Part shown: piece after piece, positions 18,071-27,963 of the stretch
Layout of the letters: every line of letters begins with the position of its first letter
Numbering within the stretch: the first letter of the stretch is position 1
Assembly (NCBI RefSeq): GCF_013372125.1
Contig: NZ_CP053826.1
Coordinates: 1,674,001 to 1,738,000 of the forward strand
Length of the DNA: 64,000 bases
Source of the DNA: Campylobacter curvus
GTDB lineage: Bacteria; Campylobacterota; Campylobacteria; Campylobacterales; Campylobacteraceae
Direction of reading: 5' to 3'
The notes under the pieces: model-generated
Seen by the model: the letters and a program-made list of their open reading frames with translations, nothing else
The model's database searches: none
Told to the model about the DNA's origin: nothing
Made by a program: the position numbers and the translations under genes

Positions 18071-18978
18071 TGAAAGCTTTGGTTGTAGGTTATGGCTCGA
18101 TCGGCAAAAGACACTGCGAGGTCTTAGAAAATTTAGACTTCATATCGTCTGTTTCGTTGGTCACAAGCCAAGAAGTCAGGGATAAAATTTGTTATAAAAA
18201 CCTTCAAAGTGTGCCAAATTTATCTCAGTTTGGTTATTTCATCATCGCGACACCTACTTTTTTACATCTTGAAAATTTAAAATTTTTAGACGAAAGAGTA
18301 AAAGGCAAGATCATATTTTGTGAAAAGCCGCTTTTTGAAACGGCACATAAATTTACCCCGCAAAATAATAAAATTTTCGTAGGCTATGTATTGCGTTTTC
18401 ATCCGCTTTTACAAAAGCTAAAAGAGCTTTTGGCAAATGAGAAAATTTTATTTATAAACGCAAGCTGCGGGCAGTATCTGCCGACTTGGCGAAACGACGA
18501 CTACAAGCTATCTTACAGCGCAGATAAACTCAAAGGCGGCGGAGTGCTACTTGATCTAAGCCACGAGATAGACTACACGACGTGGCTTGGCGGGAAGCTA
18601 AACCGGATAAAAAGCTTTAAAGGTAAAATTTCAGACCTTGAGATAACAAGCGACGATCTGTGCGTCATTTTAGGCAAAAACCAAAGCGGCGCTATCGTAA
18701 ATATAAGCATCGATTACATAAGCAAAATTTCTCGTCGCGAGCTTTTGGTAGAGTGTGAAAATTCTACTTTCAGGCTTGATTTTATAGCGAACAAACTGGT
18801 AAAAAAAGATAAATTCGATAGCGAGGAGATATTTCAGACGCCAAATTTACAGCGAAATGAGCTTTTTGTAAAGATGCACGAGGATATTTTTAAAGAGCAA
18901 AAATTTATATGCAAATTTAACGAAGGGCTAGAAACGATGGAAACTATTTTTAAAATTCAAAGGCAAAACAATGAGTGA
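18070..18978 (+). CDS. ptmF: PtmF: Gfo/Idh/MocA oxidoreductase
   Basis: About 302 residues with an N-terminal Rossmann motif VVGYGSIGKRH and EKPLFE, typical of Gfo/Idh/MocA sugar dehydrogenases. In C. jejuni PtmF sits in the same place and, with PtmA, is assigned to precursor supply for legionaminic acid. The ATG at 18070 overlaps the ptmE stop by one base (TGATG); the TTG just upstream is less likely. Its end overlaps legF by 8 nt. Confidence 0.83.
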   Translation: MKALVVGYGSIGKRHCEVLENLDFISSVSLVTSQEVRDKICYKNLQSVPNLSQFGYFIIATPTFLHLENLKFLDERVKGKIIFCEKPLFETAHKFTPQNNKIFVGYVLRFHPLLQKLKELLANEKILFINASCGQYLPTWRNDDYKLSYSADKLKGGGVLLDLSHEIDYTTWLGGKLNRIKSFKGKISDLEITSDDLCVILGKNQSGAIVNISIDYISKISRRELLVECENSTFRLDFIANKLVKKDKFDSEEIFQTPNLQRNELFVKMHEDIFKEQKFICKFNEGLETMETIFKIQRQNNE

Positions 18979-19672
18979 AATTTTATGCACGATATGTGCA
19001 AGAGGCGGCAGCAAGGGCGTAAAAGGTAAAAATATAAAAGAGCTTTGCGGCAAACCGCTCATCGCATACACAATTGAGCAAGCTCTCGCTTCAAATTTAT
19101 TTCGCCATATCGTCGTGAGCACCGATAGCGACTTGATAGCTGATATTGCAGTCAAATTTGGTGCTGAGGTATTTTTCAAGCGAGATACTGCGATGGCAAG
19201 CGATACGGCAGGCAAACTAGACGTGATAAAAGACGCTTTTAAAAGAAGCGAAGCGCATTATAATCAAAAATTTGACTACGAGATCGACCTTGACGCAACT
19301 GCTCCACTTCGTGACGTTAGCGACATCAAAAACGCGTTCGAGCAATTTATCGCAAACGATAATGACAATCTGATAACGGCTATGCCAAGTAGAAGAAGTC
19401 CTTATTTTAATCTCGTTGAGATCAGCCAAAACGGCGAAGTCAGACTGTCAAAACAGCTTCAAAACCCAGTCCTAAGAAGGCAAGACGCACCAAAGACTTA
19501 CGATATGAACGCGTCGATTTATATCTGGAAGCGTGAAATTTTACTAAATGAAAATTCTATATTTTTGCCTAAAACCGGACTTTATATCATGCTGGAGGAG
19601 CGCTCTATCGACATCGATAGCGAGCTTGATTTTAAATTCGTAGAATCCATCTTAAAGGAAAGAAATGCTTAA
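18971..19672 (+). CDS. legF: CMP-legionaminic acid synthetase (NeuA family)
   Basis: A 233-residue cytidylyltransferase with the N-terminal CTICARGGSKGVKGKNIKEL, which binds CTP, and the internal DLDATAPLR. It activates legionaminic acid to the CMP form used for flagellin modification. It corresponds to C. jejuni ptmB/legF. It overlaps ptmF by 8 nt and ptmA by 8 nt. Confidence 0.9.
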   Translation: MSEILCTICARGGSKGVKGKNIKELCGKPLIAYTIEQALASNLFRHIVVSTDSDLIADIAVKFGAEVFFKRDTAMASDTAGKLDVIKDAFKRSEAHYNQKFDYEIDLDATAPLRDVSDIKNAFEQFIANDNDNLITAMPSRRSPYFNLVEISQNGEVRLSKQLQNPVLRRQDAPKTYDMNASIYIWKREILLNENSIFLPKTGLYIMLEERSIDIDSELDFKFVESILKERNA

Positions 19673-20435
19673 AGATAAAGTAGTACTCGTAAGCGGAGGC
19701 GCAGGTCTCATAGGAAAGGAATTCATAAAAGCCATAGCTAAAAACGGCGCAACTGCGATAATAGCCGATATAGATGAAAACATAGGACTGCAAACCAAGC
19801 AAAATTTACAAAAAGAGCCAGGTAGCGCGAGCATAGACTTCATAAAGCTTGACATAACCTCAGCCGACTCTCTTGAAGCGTGCATTGAGCATATCAGCAA
19901 GAAATACGGCAAGATAGACGCTCTTGTAAATTCAGCCTATCCTAGGAACAAAAACTACGGCAGACATTTTTTCGATGTGAAATTTGATGATTTCGTTGAA
20001 AATTTAGGCTTAAATTTAGGCGGATATTTTTTAAGCTCGAAGCATTTCGCTAAATTTTTCCAGACTCAAAAATACGGCAACATCATAAACATAAGCTCGA
20101 TCTACGGAGTCATCGCACCGAAATTTGAAGTTTATGACGATACGCCGATGACTATGCCGGTCGAATATGCCGCGATAAAATCAGGTCTTATCCATCTTAC
20201 AAAATACATGGCAAAATATTTCAAAGGTCAAAATATCAGAGTAAATGCCATAAGCCCGGGCGGGATATTCGATCATCAAAATGAAATTTTTCTAAAAAAT
20301 TATAAAGCTCAATGCCTAAACAAGGGCATGCTTGACCCGTGCGACTTAACGGGTGCGTTGATATTTTTATTGAGCAATGCTAGTTTATACGTAAATGGTC
20401 AAAATATCATAGTAGATGACGGATTTTGTTTATAG
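19665..20435 (+). CDS. ptmA: PtmA: short-chain dehydrogenase
   Basis: A 256-residue classical SDR with VSGGAGLIGKEF for NAD(P) binding, NISSIYG and a YxxxK site in YAAIKSG. It ends the operon, as in C. jejuni where PtmA follows LegF. Together with PtmF it is thought to act in legionaminic precursor formation. The C. jejuni gene ptmG, needed for acetamidino legionaminic acid, is not present in this cluster. Confidence 0.87.
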   Translation: MLKDKVVLVSGGAGLIGKEFIKAIAKNGATAIIADIDENIGLQTKQNLQKEPGSASIDFIKLDITSADSLEACIEHISKKYGKIDALVNSAYPRNKNYGRHFFDVKFDDFVENLGLNLGGYFLSSKHFAKFFQTQKYGNIINISSIYGVIAPKFEVYDDTPMTMPVEYAAIKSGLIHLTKYMAKYFKGQNIRVNAISPGGIFDHQNEIFLKNYKAQCLNKGMLDPCDLTGALIFLLSNASLYVNGQNIIVDDGFCL

Positions 20436-20573
20436 AATTTAGGTGACTTTCACTACTTAGTCTCTGTAAGAGTAACAAATTTTATTGATTTGGAGCAGGT
20501 CAAGAATTTGGATTTTTTAGTCCTATTAAATTATCGATATTTTTATTTTATAAATAAAGCCTAAAGCTAAATT

Positions 20574-21878
20574 TCAAAGCCTTTGCTTTTTAAATCTTGG
20601 ATTAAATTTTATCTCATCTACGAATTCTATCTTTGCAGGAACTTTGAATTTATCGAGTTTTGATATACAATGTCTCAAGATTTCAGATTTTGAAATTTCT
20701 TTATTCAAAACGATTTTTGCGACGACCATTTGTCCGATTATCGTGGATTTTTCTGCCGATACCATCACGTCTTTTACGGCATCAAGCTCAAATATCACAC
20801 TTTCCACCTCAGATGGGAGTACCTTTTGTCCACCGACATTTATGACCTCTTTTGAACGCCCTATTATTTTTATACCCCCATCTTCTCCAAGCTGTACCAG
20901 ATCGCCAGTCTTAAACCAACCATCATCAGTAAAACTATCCATAGGAGCATTCAAGTAGCCCACTATCTGCGTTTTCGAGCGTAGCCAGAGCTCGTTATCT
21001 ACGATTTTGTATTCGAGGTCTTTATCATCTATTTTCATAAAGGTAGAATCTTTTGAGCTGGTACTTGCGATACCAGTTTCACTCGTACCAAATGTTTGTA
21101 GGAATTTGACCTTAGGAAACTGGGTCTTTAACCGTTCTAGCAAGCTCTCACTCATCGTTTCTGTGCCATAAGTGATCATCCGAAGTGCACTCAGATCATA
21201 TCTTTTGTGCGCACCGCTCATAAGTATCAAATTTAAAAATGTCGGCGAGCTTGGTAAAATCATTATTCTATGATCTTGCAAAAGCTTGCAAATTTCGTCT
21301 GGATCTCTATTCCTTGCTATGATGGCGGTCGAGCCTATCGACAAGATGTTTAAAAGCGTATTTATACCGCCAATATGATCAAACATCAAAAACACAAGCA
21401 TATTGAGACTCTTTTGCCTTTTACCATCATAGTGTCTCATCAAAATATCAAGGTCATGCACCATTGCCTTTGGTTTACCAGTACTACCACTTGAAAACAG
21501 CACCAGTCCCGCGTGGTTTTCTCGCTTTAATTTTTCTATCATTTCATGAGTTTCATTGCACTCTAAATTTACTAGCCTAAGCCCATCATCAGGTGCTATA
21601 CTAAATTCGCAAAATGCTTCATCCAAGCGACTCTGTATCTCTTCTTTTACAGTATTCGTTATAGGCACGATAATATTATGGTTTTCATAAAGCGCAAAAA
21701 ATGATGCGATACTTAAAAAGCTATAATCTCCCAAAATAGCTACGACCTTATTTTTTATACATTTTAAAATTCCGCCTTTGAGCTCTTTTATCTTATCATG
21801 AAGCTGGCTATAAGTATAAGTGATACCGTCATAAACGATAGCCTGCTTTTGCCCAAATTCTAAAATTTTATCACTCAT
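20574..21878 (-). CDS. AMP-forming acyl/aminoacyl ligase (ANL superfamily)
   Basis: A 434-residue adenylating enzyme with the phosphate loop SSGSTGKPK (129-137), TFGTSETG, and KTGDLVQLGEDGGIKIIGRSKEVI, which leads to the C-terminal lid. It would adenylate a carboxylic or amino acid and load it onto a carrier. It lies 8 nt after an SDR gene and just behind an acyl carrier protein gene on the same strand. C. jejuni has a comparable amino-acid-activating enzyme / ACP pair (Cj1307/Cj1308) in its flagellar locus. Substrate unknown. Confidence 0.85.
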   Translation of the reverse strand: MSDKILEFGQKQAIVYDGITYTYSQLHDKIKELKGGILKCIKNKVVAILGDYSFLSIASFFALYENHNIIVPITNTVKEEIQSRLDEAFCEFSIAPDDGLRLVNLECNETHEMIEKLKRENHAGLVLFSSGSTGKPKAMVHDLDILMRHYDGKRQKSLNMLVFLMFDHIGGINTLLNILSIGSTAIIARNRDPDEICKLLQDHRIMILPSSPTFLNLILMSGAHKRYDLSALRMITYGTETMSESLLERLKTQFPKVKFLQTFGTSETGIASTSSKDSTFMKIDDKDLEYKIVDNELWLRSKTQIVGYLNAPMDSFTDDGWFKTGDLVQLGEDGGIKIIGRSKEVINVGGQKVLPSEVESVIFELDAVKDVMVSAEKSTIIGQMVVAKIVLNKEISKSEILRHCISKLDKFKVPAKIEFVDEIKFNPRFKKQRL

Positions 21879-21886
21879 CTTATCTC

Positions 21887-22606
21887 CTAGTTGGTGATAC
21901 CGCCAAGATATATGATTTGTGCGGTCACGAAATCGCTCTTTTCATCAATGAAAAAGTCGATGACATTTTTCACATCATCAAATTCACCAAATCTTTTTAT
22001 AGCCTGCTTTTGCAAAAGCTCATTTATCTTATTTTCTGGAACGGCTTTGATGAGATCTGTTTTGATCGGTGTTGGGGCGATGGCATTTACTGTTATGCCA
22101 AAGCTAGCGAGCTCCTTTGCACTCACTTTCGTGATACTCTCTATGGCCGCTTTACTAGCTGCGTATACCGCCTCACCTTCTAAATTTAAAGGAGCTGCGA
22201 TAGTAGAAAAATTTACGATACGAAAGTGATTTTGTTTTGCTGATTTTGCCTTTAGACTCATCACTTTCGCAACTTCTCGCAAAAATAAGAATGTTCCTTT
22301 TAAATTTGTATCTAAAACCCTATCCATACTTGAAGTTGGTGTCGTCAGGATATGATTCATCGATGCGATGCCTGCGTTATTTATCAACACATCTATACCG
22401 TCAAATTCTCGCTTCACGGCTCTTACCATATCCACGACTGCACTCTCGTCGCCGATATCAAGGCTAAAATGACGATAGTTTTCATCCTTTATCCCGCTTT
22501 GTCCGTGTGAGCATCCTGCAACCACAAAGCCTTTTTCAAGATAATGCGAGCAAAGCTCTTTGCCGATACCTTTGCTCGTGCCGGTTATCATAACGACTCT
22601 ACTCAT
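21887..22606 (-). CDS. FabG-like short-chain dehydrogenase
   Basis: About 239 residues. Cofactor loop TGTSKGIG (8-15), NNAG, a Ser in NFST and the YAASK active site are all present. It resembles 3-oxoacyl-ACP reductases. The start at 22606 is chosen because its ATG overlaps the ACP stop (ATGAGTAG), while the longer form would run far into the ACP gene. It probably modifies the acyl group carried by the ACP. Confidence 0.85.
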   Translation of the reverse strand: MSRVVMITGTSKGIGKELCSHYLEKGFVVAGCSHGQSGIKDENYRHFSLDIGDESAVVDMVRAVKREFDGIDVLINNAGIASMNHILTTPTSSMDRVLDTNLKGTFLFLREVAKVMSLKAKSAKQNHFRIVNFSTIAAPLNLEGEAVYAASKAAIESITKVSAKELASFGITVNAIAPTPIKTDLIKAVPENKINELLQKQAIKRFGEFDDVKNVIDFFIDEKSDFVTAQIIYLGGITN

Positions 22607-22883
22607 CCAACATCTCTTTGATAAATTTTTCAAGGCTTTTTACATCTCTAAAAGGTGACACGCGCATACTCATCGCTTTTTCATTAGCTATGACGATATC
22701 TTTGTTTAAATTTGATGAGATCTTGTCTTCAAGTTCACTGATAAACACTACAAGTCCCAAAGAATCAAGCAGTGCATCGCTACCAAATATCTTAGTATCC
22801 TCGTTTATGTCGCTAAATTTTATATCGTAATCTTCGCAAGTTTGCCTCAGTGTGGACATGATCAACTCTTGTAAATTTTGCAT
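22599..22883 (-). CDS. Acyl carrier protein
   Basis: A 94-residue carrier with the phosphopantetheine site DSLGL; Ser41 is the attachment residue. Four helices typical of ACP are predicted by eye. The ATG at 22883 is preceded by AAGGAG at good spacing; the upstream in-frame GTG lies inside that ribosome site. It leads a three-gene unit with the SDR and AMP ligase. This is unlikely to be the fatty-acid AcpP, which normally sits with fab genes; a dedicated pathway is more likely. Confidence 0.85.
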   Translation of the reverse strand: MQNLQELIMSTLRQTCEDYDIKFSDINEDTKIFGSDALLDSLGLVVFISELEDKISSNLNKDIVIANEKAMSMRVSPFRDVKSLEKFIKEMLDE

Positions 22884-23263
22884 TTTCACTCCTTTACTTT
22901 AATATCAAAATTCTTTGAAATTTTTAAAATATTTTGCATTATTTTTATCTTTTATTTCTGATGAGTAAAATTTGAAGCGTCTCGTCATCTAAAAGCCTAC
23001 ACCTTCCTCATATCGATTTAAAGCATTGTAGCTAATAATAATAAAACTTACGCTAAAATCAGCCAAATTTAAAGCAAAAGAAAATAAATTAAAATCCTAA
23101 ATTTCAACACTGCAAAAAATAAGGTATTCATTATCGCCAAGCTCTAGACAAACCAAAGTAGCGAATCGCGCGGATACGGACGTAAAAAGTTACAAACCTA
23201 CATGCTTGTTAACTGTTTTATATATAAATTTCAATAGACAAAACAAGAGGAATTTCGTAGAAA
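22884..23263. other. Intergenic region with no gene found
   Basis: About 380 bp between the ACP gene and the flagellin terminator. It is AT-rich without an open frame of note. It must hold the ACP operon promoter; TATTTT- and TATTAAAG-like boxes are present but none is convincing. Confidence 0.5.
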
Positions 23264-23264
23264 T

Positions 23265-23299
23265 AAAAAAGGCTAAGGTGACTTTCGCCGACCTTAGCC
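23265..23299 (-). terminator. Rho-independent terminator of flagellin
   Basis: On the minus strand, GGCTAAGG (23299-23292) pairs with CCTTAGCC (23278-23271), followed by TTTTTT. It lies about 60 nt past the flagellin stop. This is the strongest terminator in the window. Confidence 0.9.
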
Positions 23300-23361
23300 C
23301 TGAGTTTAACACCTTTGCGTAAGGGGCGGAAAGCCCGCCAACCCGCAATGCACTAACTAAA

Positions 23362-24870
23362 TTATTGAAGTAGTTTCAAGACGTTTTGTTGAACGCTGTT
23401 TGCTTGGCTCATAGCATAAGCACCTGATTGAGCTAGGATATTATGCTTAGAGAAGTTTGCTGACTCGCTAGCGAAGTCAACGTCTCTGATTTGAGATTCT
23501 GCTGATTTTACGTTAACTTGAGTAACAGTTATGTTATTTACTGTTGCTTGGAGCTGATTTTGAACAGAACCAAGGTCAGAGCGAACTAGATCAAGTGTTT
23601 TTTGAGCTGACTCAGCTATACTCATTACCGCCATAGCGCCGCGTAGTGTCATGACACCTGCTGATTGATTAACAGAAAGGGCTTTACTCATTCTTTGGAA
23701 GCCCATAGCGGTAGCTAGATTTTTATCTATTTGACCGCGAACATCTCTTAGAGATACTGATTGTTGCGCGCCGCCATTGACAGAGAATGCTATCGAAAGT
23801 TTTGTATTACCGCCGCCTACCATTTTGATATCGCGTCCGTCAAGGCGAACTAGGTTCAATCTACCGACAAAGCCCGCTGTTAATGATGAGCCACCAGCAG
23901 CTTTACCTTTGCCACCAAGACCTAAGCTTATTTTATCACCCGTTACTTGTATAGCCCGACCATCACGGCTAGTAAGCACCATTTTACCGCTTTCTGCATC
24001 GACAGAGGCCTCTACACCTGTTTGATCTTTTACAGAGTTGATAGCATTTACCAAAGCGCCGTTGCTGTCGTTTGCTTTGACTTCAAGATCACCGATCTTT
24101 ACGCCGTTGATGGTAAGGCTCTTTATTTGTCCGCCAGCTATAGCACCTTCAGCTTTCCATGTTACATCATAAGTAGCGCGAACACCGGTTTTATCAGCTA
24201 CTTTGTTGATATTTTCAGCTAAAGCACCAATACCTTTACCGATACCTGTTGAGATAGTAGCACCTGTAACGCCGACATCATTTACGCCATCTACGTTTAA
24301 GAATTTAAGATTTACATCACCCATAGCCGTTAAAAGCTTTGAGCTCTCAAATCTTGTCAGACCGATCTTATCAGATGTAGTCGCACCAATACTTGCTTTA
24401 ACTGTTTGGTTTGAGTAAGCACCGATTTGGAATTCTTTGTTAGAGAATGTTCCGTTTAGGAGTTGTTGTCCATTGAAAGACGTAGTGTTACCGATGTTAT
24501 CAAGCTCCTCCATCAAGCGAACGATGTCAGCTTGAAGTGCTTGACGTGATTGAGTAGTTTGTCCGTCTTGGGCTGATTGAGTAGCTTTAACTTTGATAGT
24601 GTCAAGAATTTTAAGCTGCTCGTCCATAGCCTTGTCAGCTACTTGGATGATACCGATAGCGTCGTTACCATTTGCGATAGCTTGACCAAGAGCGCTTGCT
24701 TGTGAGCGAAGGCTATCAGCGATAGATAGACCAGATGCGTCATCAGCGGCTGTTTGGATACGAAGACCTGAAGAAAGTTTGTTTAGAGACTTTGATAGGT
24801 CAGTGTTGTTGCTAACTGCGTTAGCGTGTGTGTTGAGGGCGTTTACGTTAGTGTTAATACGAAAACTCAT
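23362..24870 (-). CDS. flaA: Flagellin
   Basis: A 502-residue filament protein. The conserved N-terminal D0/D1 ([34 protein letters not shown]) and C-terminal ([22 protein letters not shown]) helices are intact; the variable centre is shorter than in C. jejuni FlaA (about 570). Serines and threonines in the centre are candidates for glycosylation by the adjacent locus. No second flagellin gene lies in the window, unlike the flaA-flaB pair of C. jejuni. It has a sigma28 promoter, an AGGAT ribosome site and a strong terminator. Confidence 0.96.
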   Translation of the reverse strand: MSFRINTNVNALNTHANAVSNNTDLSKSLNKLSSGLRIQTAADDASGLSIADSLRSQASALGQAIANGNDAIGIIQVADKAMDEQLKILDTIKVKATQSAQDGQTTQSRQALQADIVRLMEELDNIGNTTSFNGQQLLNGTFSNKEFQIGAYSNQTVKASIGATTSDKIGLTRFESSKLLTAMGDVNLKFLNVDGVNDVGVTGATISTGIGKGIGALAENINKVADKTGVRATYDVTWKAEGAIAGGQIKSLTINGVKIGDLEVKANDSNGALVNAINSVKDQTGVEASVDAESGKMVLTSRDGRAIQVTGDKISLGLGGKGKAAGGSSLTAGFVGRLNLVRLDGRDIKMVGGGNTKLSIAFSVNGGAQQSVSLRDVRGQIDKNLATAMGFQRMSKALSVNQSAGVMTLRGAMAVMSIAESAQKTLDLVRSDLGSVQNQLQATVNNITVTQVNVKSAESQIRDVDFASESANFSKHNILAQSGAYAMSQANSVQQNVLKLLQ

Positions 24871-24918
24871 TTTAAATCCTTTTAGTTTTTAGTTACGACT
24901 TCTTGTCGCACAAAAACT

Positions 24919-24945
24919 ATATCGGAAGCTTTCAAAAAAACTTTA
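24919..24945 (-). promoter_or_regulatory. Sigma28 (FliA) promoter of flagellin
   Basis: On the minus strand TAAAG (24945-24941), 16 bases, then CGATAT (24924-24919), the Campylobacter flaA-type -35/-10 pair. The -10 lies 48 nt before the ATG. Confidence 0.85.
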
Positions 24946-25026
24946 GAGCTAAAAAGAAAAAATTTTAAAAATTTTATGACTACCCTAAATTTTCCTTTTC
25001 ATTATTGTAATATCAGATTTTTTTGT

Positions 25027-25032
25027 TACAAT
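25027..25032 (+). promoter_or_regulatory. -10 box of topA
   Basis: TACAAT preceded by GT, 27 nt before the topA ATG at 25060. This excludes the longer in-frame start at 24976, which lies upstream of the box. Confidence 0.5.
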
Positions 25033-25059
25033 TACGCCAAAAATTTTAAAAGGCTACGG

Positions 25060-27168
25060 ATGAAAGATCTAATCATTGTAGAGTCGCCTGCAAAAGCACG
25101 AACTATAAAAAATTTCCTAAGTAAAAACTACGATGTCATCGCATCTAAAGGGCACATAAGAGACCTGCCCAAAACCAGCTTTGGCATAAAGATCGAGGAT
25201 GAGAAATTCACGCCAGAATACCGCGTGAGCCTGGATCATTCAAAGATAGTAAAAGAGATAAAAGAGCTCGCCAAGGGTGCAAACGAAATTTACCTCGCGA
25301 CCGATGAGGATAGAGAGGGCGAGGCGATAGCATTTCACATCGCAAATGCTATCGGTAAAGAGGTCTCCGCGCTGCCTCGCATAGTCTTTCACGAGATAAC
25401 AAAGACCGCCATCGACAATGCCTTAAAACATCCGCGAAAGATCGATATGAACAGCGTAAATGCGCAGCAAGCGCGTAGATTGCTCGATCGTATCGTAGGC
25501 TACAAGCTAAGCCCCCTTTTAAATTTAAAGATACAAAAGGGCCTAAGCGCAGGACGCGTGCAAAGTGCCGCACTCAAGATCATCGTCGATCGTGAGCGCG
25601 AGATCAGGGCGTTTAAACCGGTCGAGTATTACAGTATCGATACGAAATTTAAGACCGATCTTGACGCCGAGCTGATAAAATTTGAAGGCAAAAAGATAGA
25701 AAAGCTCACTATCACGAACGCCGATCGCGCCAAATACATCGTAGACGCCCTAAAAAACGAGAAATTTAGCGTCCGCGAGATAGAGAGCAAGGATAGAAAG
25801 ATCCAGCCAAGCCCGCCATTTATGACCTCTACGCTTCAACAAAGCGCCTCAAACCGCCTAGGCTTTAGCCCTAAAAAGACGATGATGCTGGCTCAAACGC
25901 TTTATGAGGGCGTGCAGACGCACGAGGGCTTCATGGGCGCGATAACGTATATGAGAACGGACAGTCTAAATTTAGCCAAAGAGGCTATCGAGGCCGCGCG
26001 CGAGCTGATAAAAAGCGAGTTTGGCAAAGACTATCTGCCGCCAAAAGCCGTGCACTACGCCACTAGCTCAAAAGGCGCGCAAGAAGCGCACGAGGCCATA
26101 CGCCCGACAAATCTAAATTTCACGCCCGAGATCGCGGCGAAATTTCTACAAAAAGACGAGCTGCGCCTTTATACTTTGATATACAATAGATTTTTAGCAT
26201 GTCAGATGAGCGCATGCGTGAGCCAAACGCAAAATTTATTCGTCGTAAGCGATAATGGCGAGTTTAAGATAAGCGGCAGAAAGGTGCTATTTGACGGCTT
26301 TTACCGCGTTTATGGAGATATGGATAAGGATAAAATTTTACCAAATCTAAATGTAGGCGATGAGATGAAGCTTGAAAGCATCAAAGAAAGCCAGCATTTC
26401 ACCGAGCCGCCTGCTCGCTACTCGGAGGCCGGACTTGTCAAAAAGCTAGAAAGCCTTGGCATAGGACGTCCTAGCACCTACGCCCCTACGATCTCACTAC
26501 TGACCTCTCGCGAATACGTCAGGGTCGAGAAAAAGCAGCTCATACCAAACGACGTCGCCTTTAGCATGATAGGCGTTTTGGAGGAGCATTTTAATGATAT
26601 CGTAGATAGCGAATTTACCTCACATCTTGAAGAGAAGCTCGACCTCATCGCCGAGGACAAGGCCGACTGGCAAAAGGTACTGAGCGAATTTTACTATCCT
26701 TTCATGGATAAAATTTCAGAAGGCAAAACGGGCATCAAAAGCCTCAAAGTCGCCACTCCGATCGGTGAGAAATGCCCTCAATGTGGCGGCGAGCTGGTAA
26801 AAAGAAAGGGTAGATACGGCGAATTCATCGCATGTAGCAATTTCCCGAAGTGTAAATACTCACGCAACATCGCAAGCGAGGCAAGCGACGCAGGCGCGCA
26901 AACAGCCGAGCCAAAAGCCAAAAAAGAGCTGGTAAAGCTAGACGTGCCATGTCCAAAGTGCGGCGGCGTCATCGTGGAAAGGTTTAGCAGGCGAGGGAAA
27001 TTTTACGGCTGCGCCAACTATCCAAAGTGCGACTTCATCAGCAACTACGAGCCGACCGAGCATAAATGTAGCGAATGCGGGTCGATGATGGTCAAAAAAG
27101 AGCTCAAAAAAGGGACGTTTTTAGAGTGCACCAAATGCAAGCACAAAGTCCAGATAGGCGAAAACTGA
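25060..27168 (+). CDS. topA: DNA topoisomerase I
   Basis: A 702-residue type IA topoisomerase that relaxes negative supercoils. The TOPRIM domain starts at LIIVESPAKA with TDEDREGEA (81-89), and the catalytic Tyr297 lies in ITYMRTDS. Three C-terminal four-Cys zinc modules follow (CPQCGG, CPKCGG and CSECGS types). The ATG at 25060 follows a -10 box; the upstream extension is not family-like. The next gene begins at the base after its stop. Confidence 0.96.
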   Translation: MKDLIIVESPAKARTIKNFLSKNYDVIASKGHIRDLPKTSFGIKIEDEKFTPEYRVSLDHSKIVKEIKELAKGANEIYLATDEDREGEAIAFHIANAIGKEVSALPRIVFHEITKTAIDNALKHPRKIDMNSVNAQQARRLLDRIVGYKLSPLLNLKIQKGLSAGRVQSAALKIIVDREREIRAFKPVEYYSIDTKFKTDLDAELIKFEGKKIEKLTITNADRAKYIVDALKNEKFSVREIESKDRKIQPSPPFMTSTLQQSASNRLGFSPKKTMMLAQTLYEGVQTHEGFMGAITYMRTDSLNLAKEAIEAARELIKSEFGKDYLPPKAVHYATSSKGAQEAHEAIRPTNLNFTPEIAAKFLQKDELRLYTLIYNRFLACQMSACVSQTQNLFVVSDNGEFKISGRKVLFDGFYRVYGDMDKDKILPNLNVGDEMKLESIKESQHFTEPPARYSEAGLVKKLESLGIGRPSTYAPTISLLTSREYVRVEKKQLIPNDVAFSMIGVLEEHFNDIVDSEFTSHLEEKLDLIAEDKADWQKVLSEFYYPFMDKISEGKTGIKSLKVATPIGEKCPQCGGELVKRKGRYGEFIACSNFPKCKYSRNIASEASDAGAQTAEPKAKKELVKLDVPCPKCGGVIVERFSRRGKFYGCANYPKCDFISNYEPTEHKCSECGSMMVKKELKKGTFLECTKCKHKVQIGEN

Positions 27169-27693
27169 TTGAGCGTTCTTAAGCTTGGACTGATCTCGGA
27201 TAGTCATTTTAAGCCTGACGTCGCGCGCGAAGCGATCGAAATTTTAAAGCGCGAGAGGGCGCAGATACTGCTTCACGCCGGAGATATCGTGGAGCTTGAT
27301 ACACTTTTGGCTCTGCGTGAAAGCGGGCTGGAGTATCGCGCCGTGCTTGGCAACAACGATGACGAGCTTGCGAAATTTAAGGGCGAATTCGAACTTTTTG
27401 ACGAGCCTTATGAGTTTAAATTTATGGATATCAAAATCGCCCTCATGCATCATCCAAAATTTCTAAATATCGATGCTAATGTCGTAGTTTTCGGTCATAC
27501 GCATAGCTTTGGCGCGATCATGAAAGACGGCAAGCTTTTTGTAAATCCGGGTGAAATTTGCGGACGGAAATTCGGTAAATTCAGCTTCATGCTACTAGTC
27601 TACGAAAATCAGGAATTTATCGCCGCAAGGTTTAGCAGATCGCCAAACGAGAGCCGGTGGCACAAAGAAACGATAAAGATAGAGAGTGTTTAA
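27169..27693 (+). CDS. YfcE/MJ0936-type metallophosphoesterase
   Basis: A 174-residue phosphodiesterase with all metal-binding motifs: DSH (near 11), GDIVE, GNND, MHH and GHTHS. It starts with TTG directly after the topA stop, so it is translated in coupling with topA. Substrate in Campylobacter is not known. Confidence 0.88.
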   Translation: MSVLKLGLISDSHFKPDVAREAIEILKRERAQILLHAGDIVELDTLLALRESGLEYRAVLGNNDDELAKFKGEFELFDEPYEFKFMDIKIALMHHPKFLNIDANVVVFGHTHSFGAIMKDGKLFVNPGEICGRKFGKFSFMLLVYENQEFIAARFSRSPNESRWHKETIKIESV

Positions 27694-27724
27694 ATTTTAC
27701 GGACGAGAGAATTTTAGTATAGTG

Positions 27725-27900
27725 TTGATTTCTTAAACGAGCGCTTCGCTTCTGCTTTGCAGTTGCGAAAGGAGTGAAGCAAAAATCTTGCTAGCTCTAC
27801 AAAGCGCCGAATTGTAGCACGATTTTTTGCTTTGCAACTGCGAGCAAAACGTGTTAAACGTTAAGTACTCTGCCTTTTGCTCATCTTATTTGCAAAGCAG
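27725..27900. repeat. Decayed copy of the MITE family (copy B2)
   Basis: The stretch holds the family core in order: CGCTTCGC, CTCTACAAAGCGCCGAA, GTAGCACGATTTTTTGC and TTGCAACTGCGAGCA, but no recognisable ends. It lies upstream of the better copy B in the same 514-bp gap. Confidence 0.6.
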
Positions 27901-27963
27901 AAGCTAGAATTTTAAAAAAACCTAATAAATTTTGCTTTAGACGAACCTGGTAAAATTTAAGAA

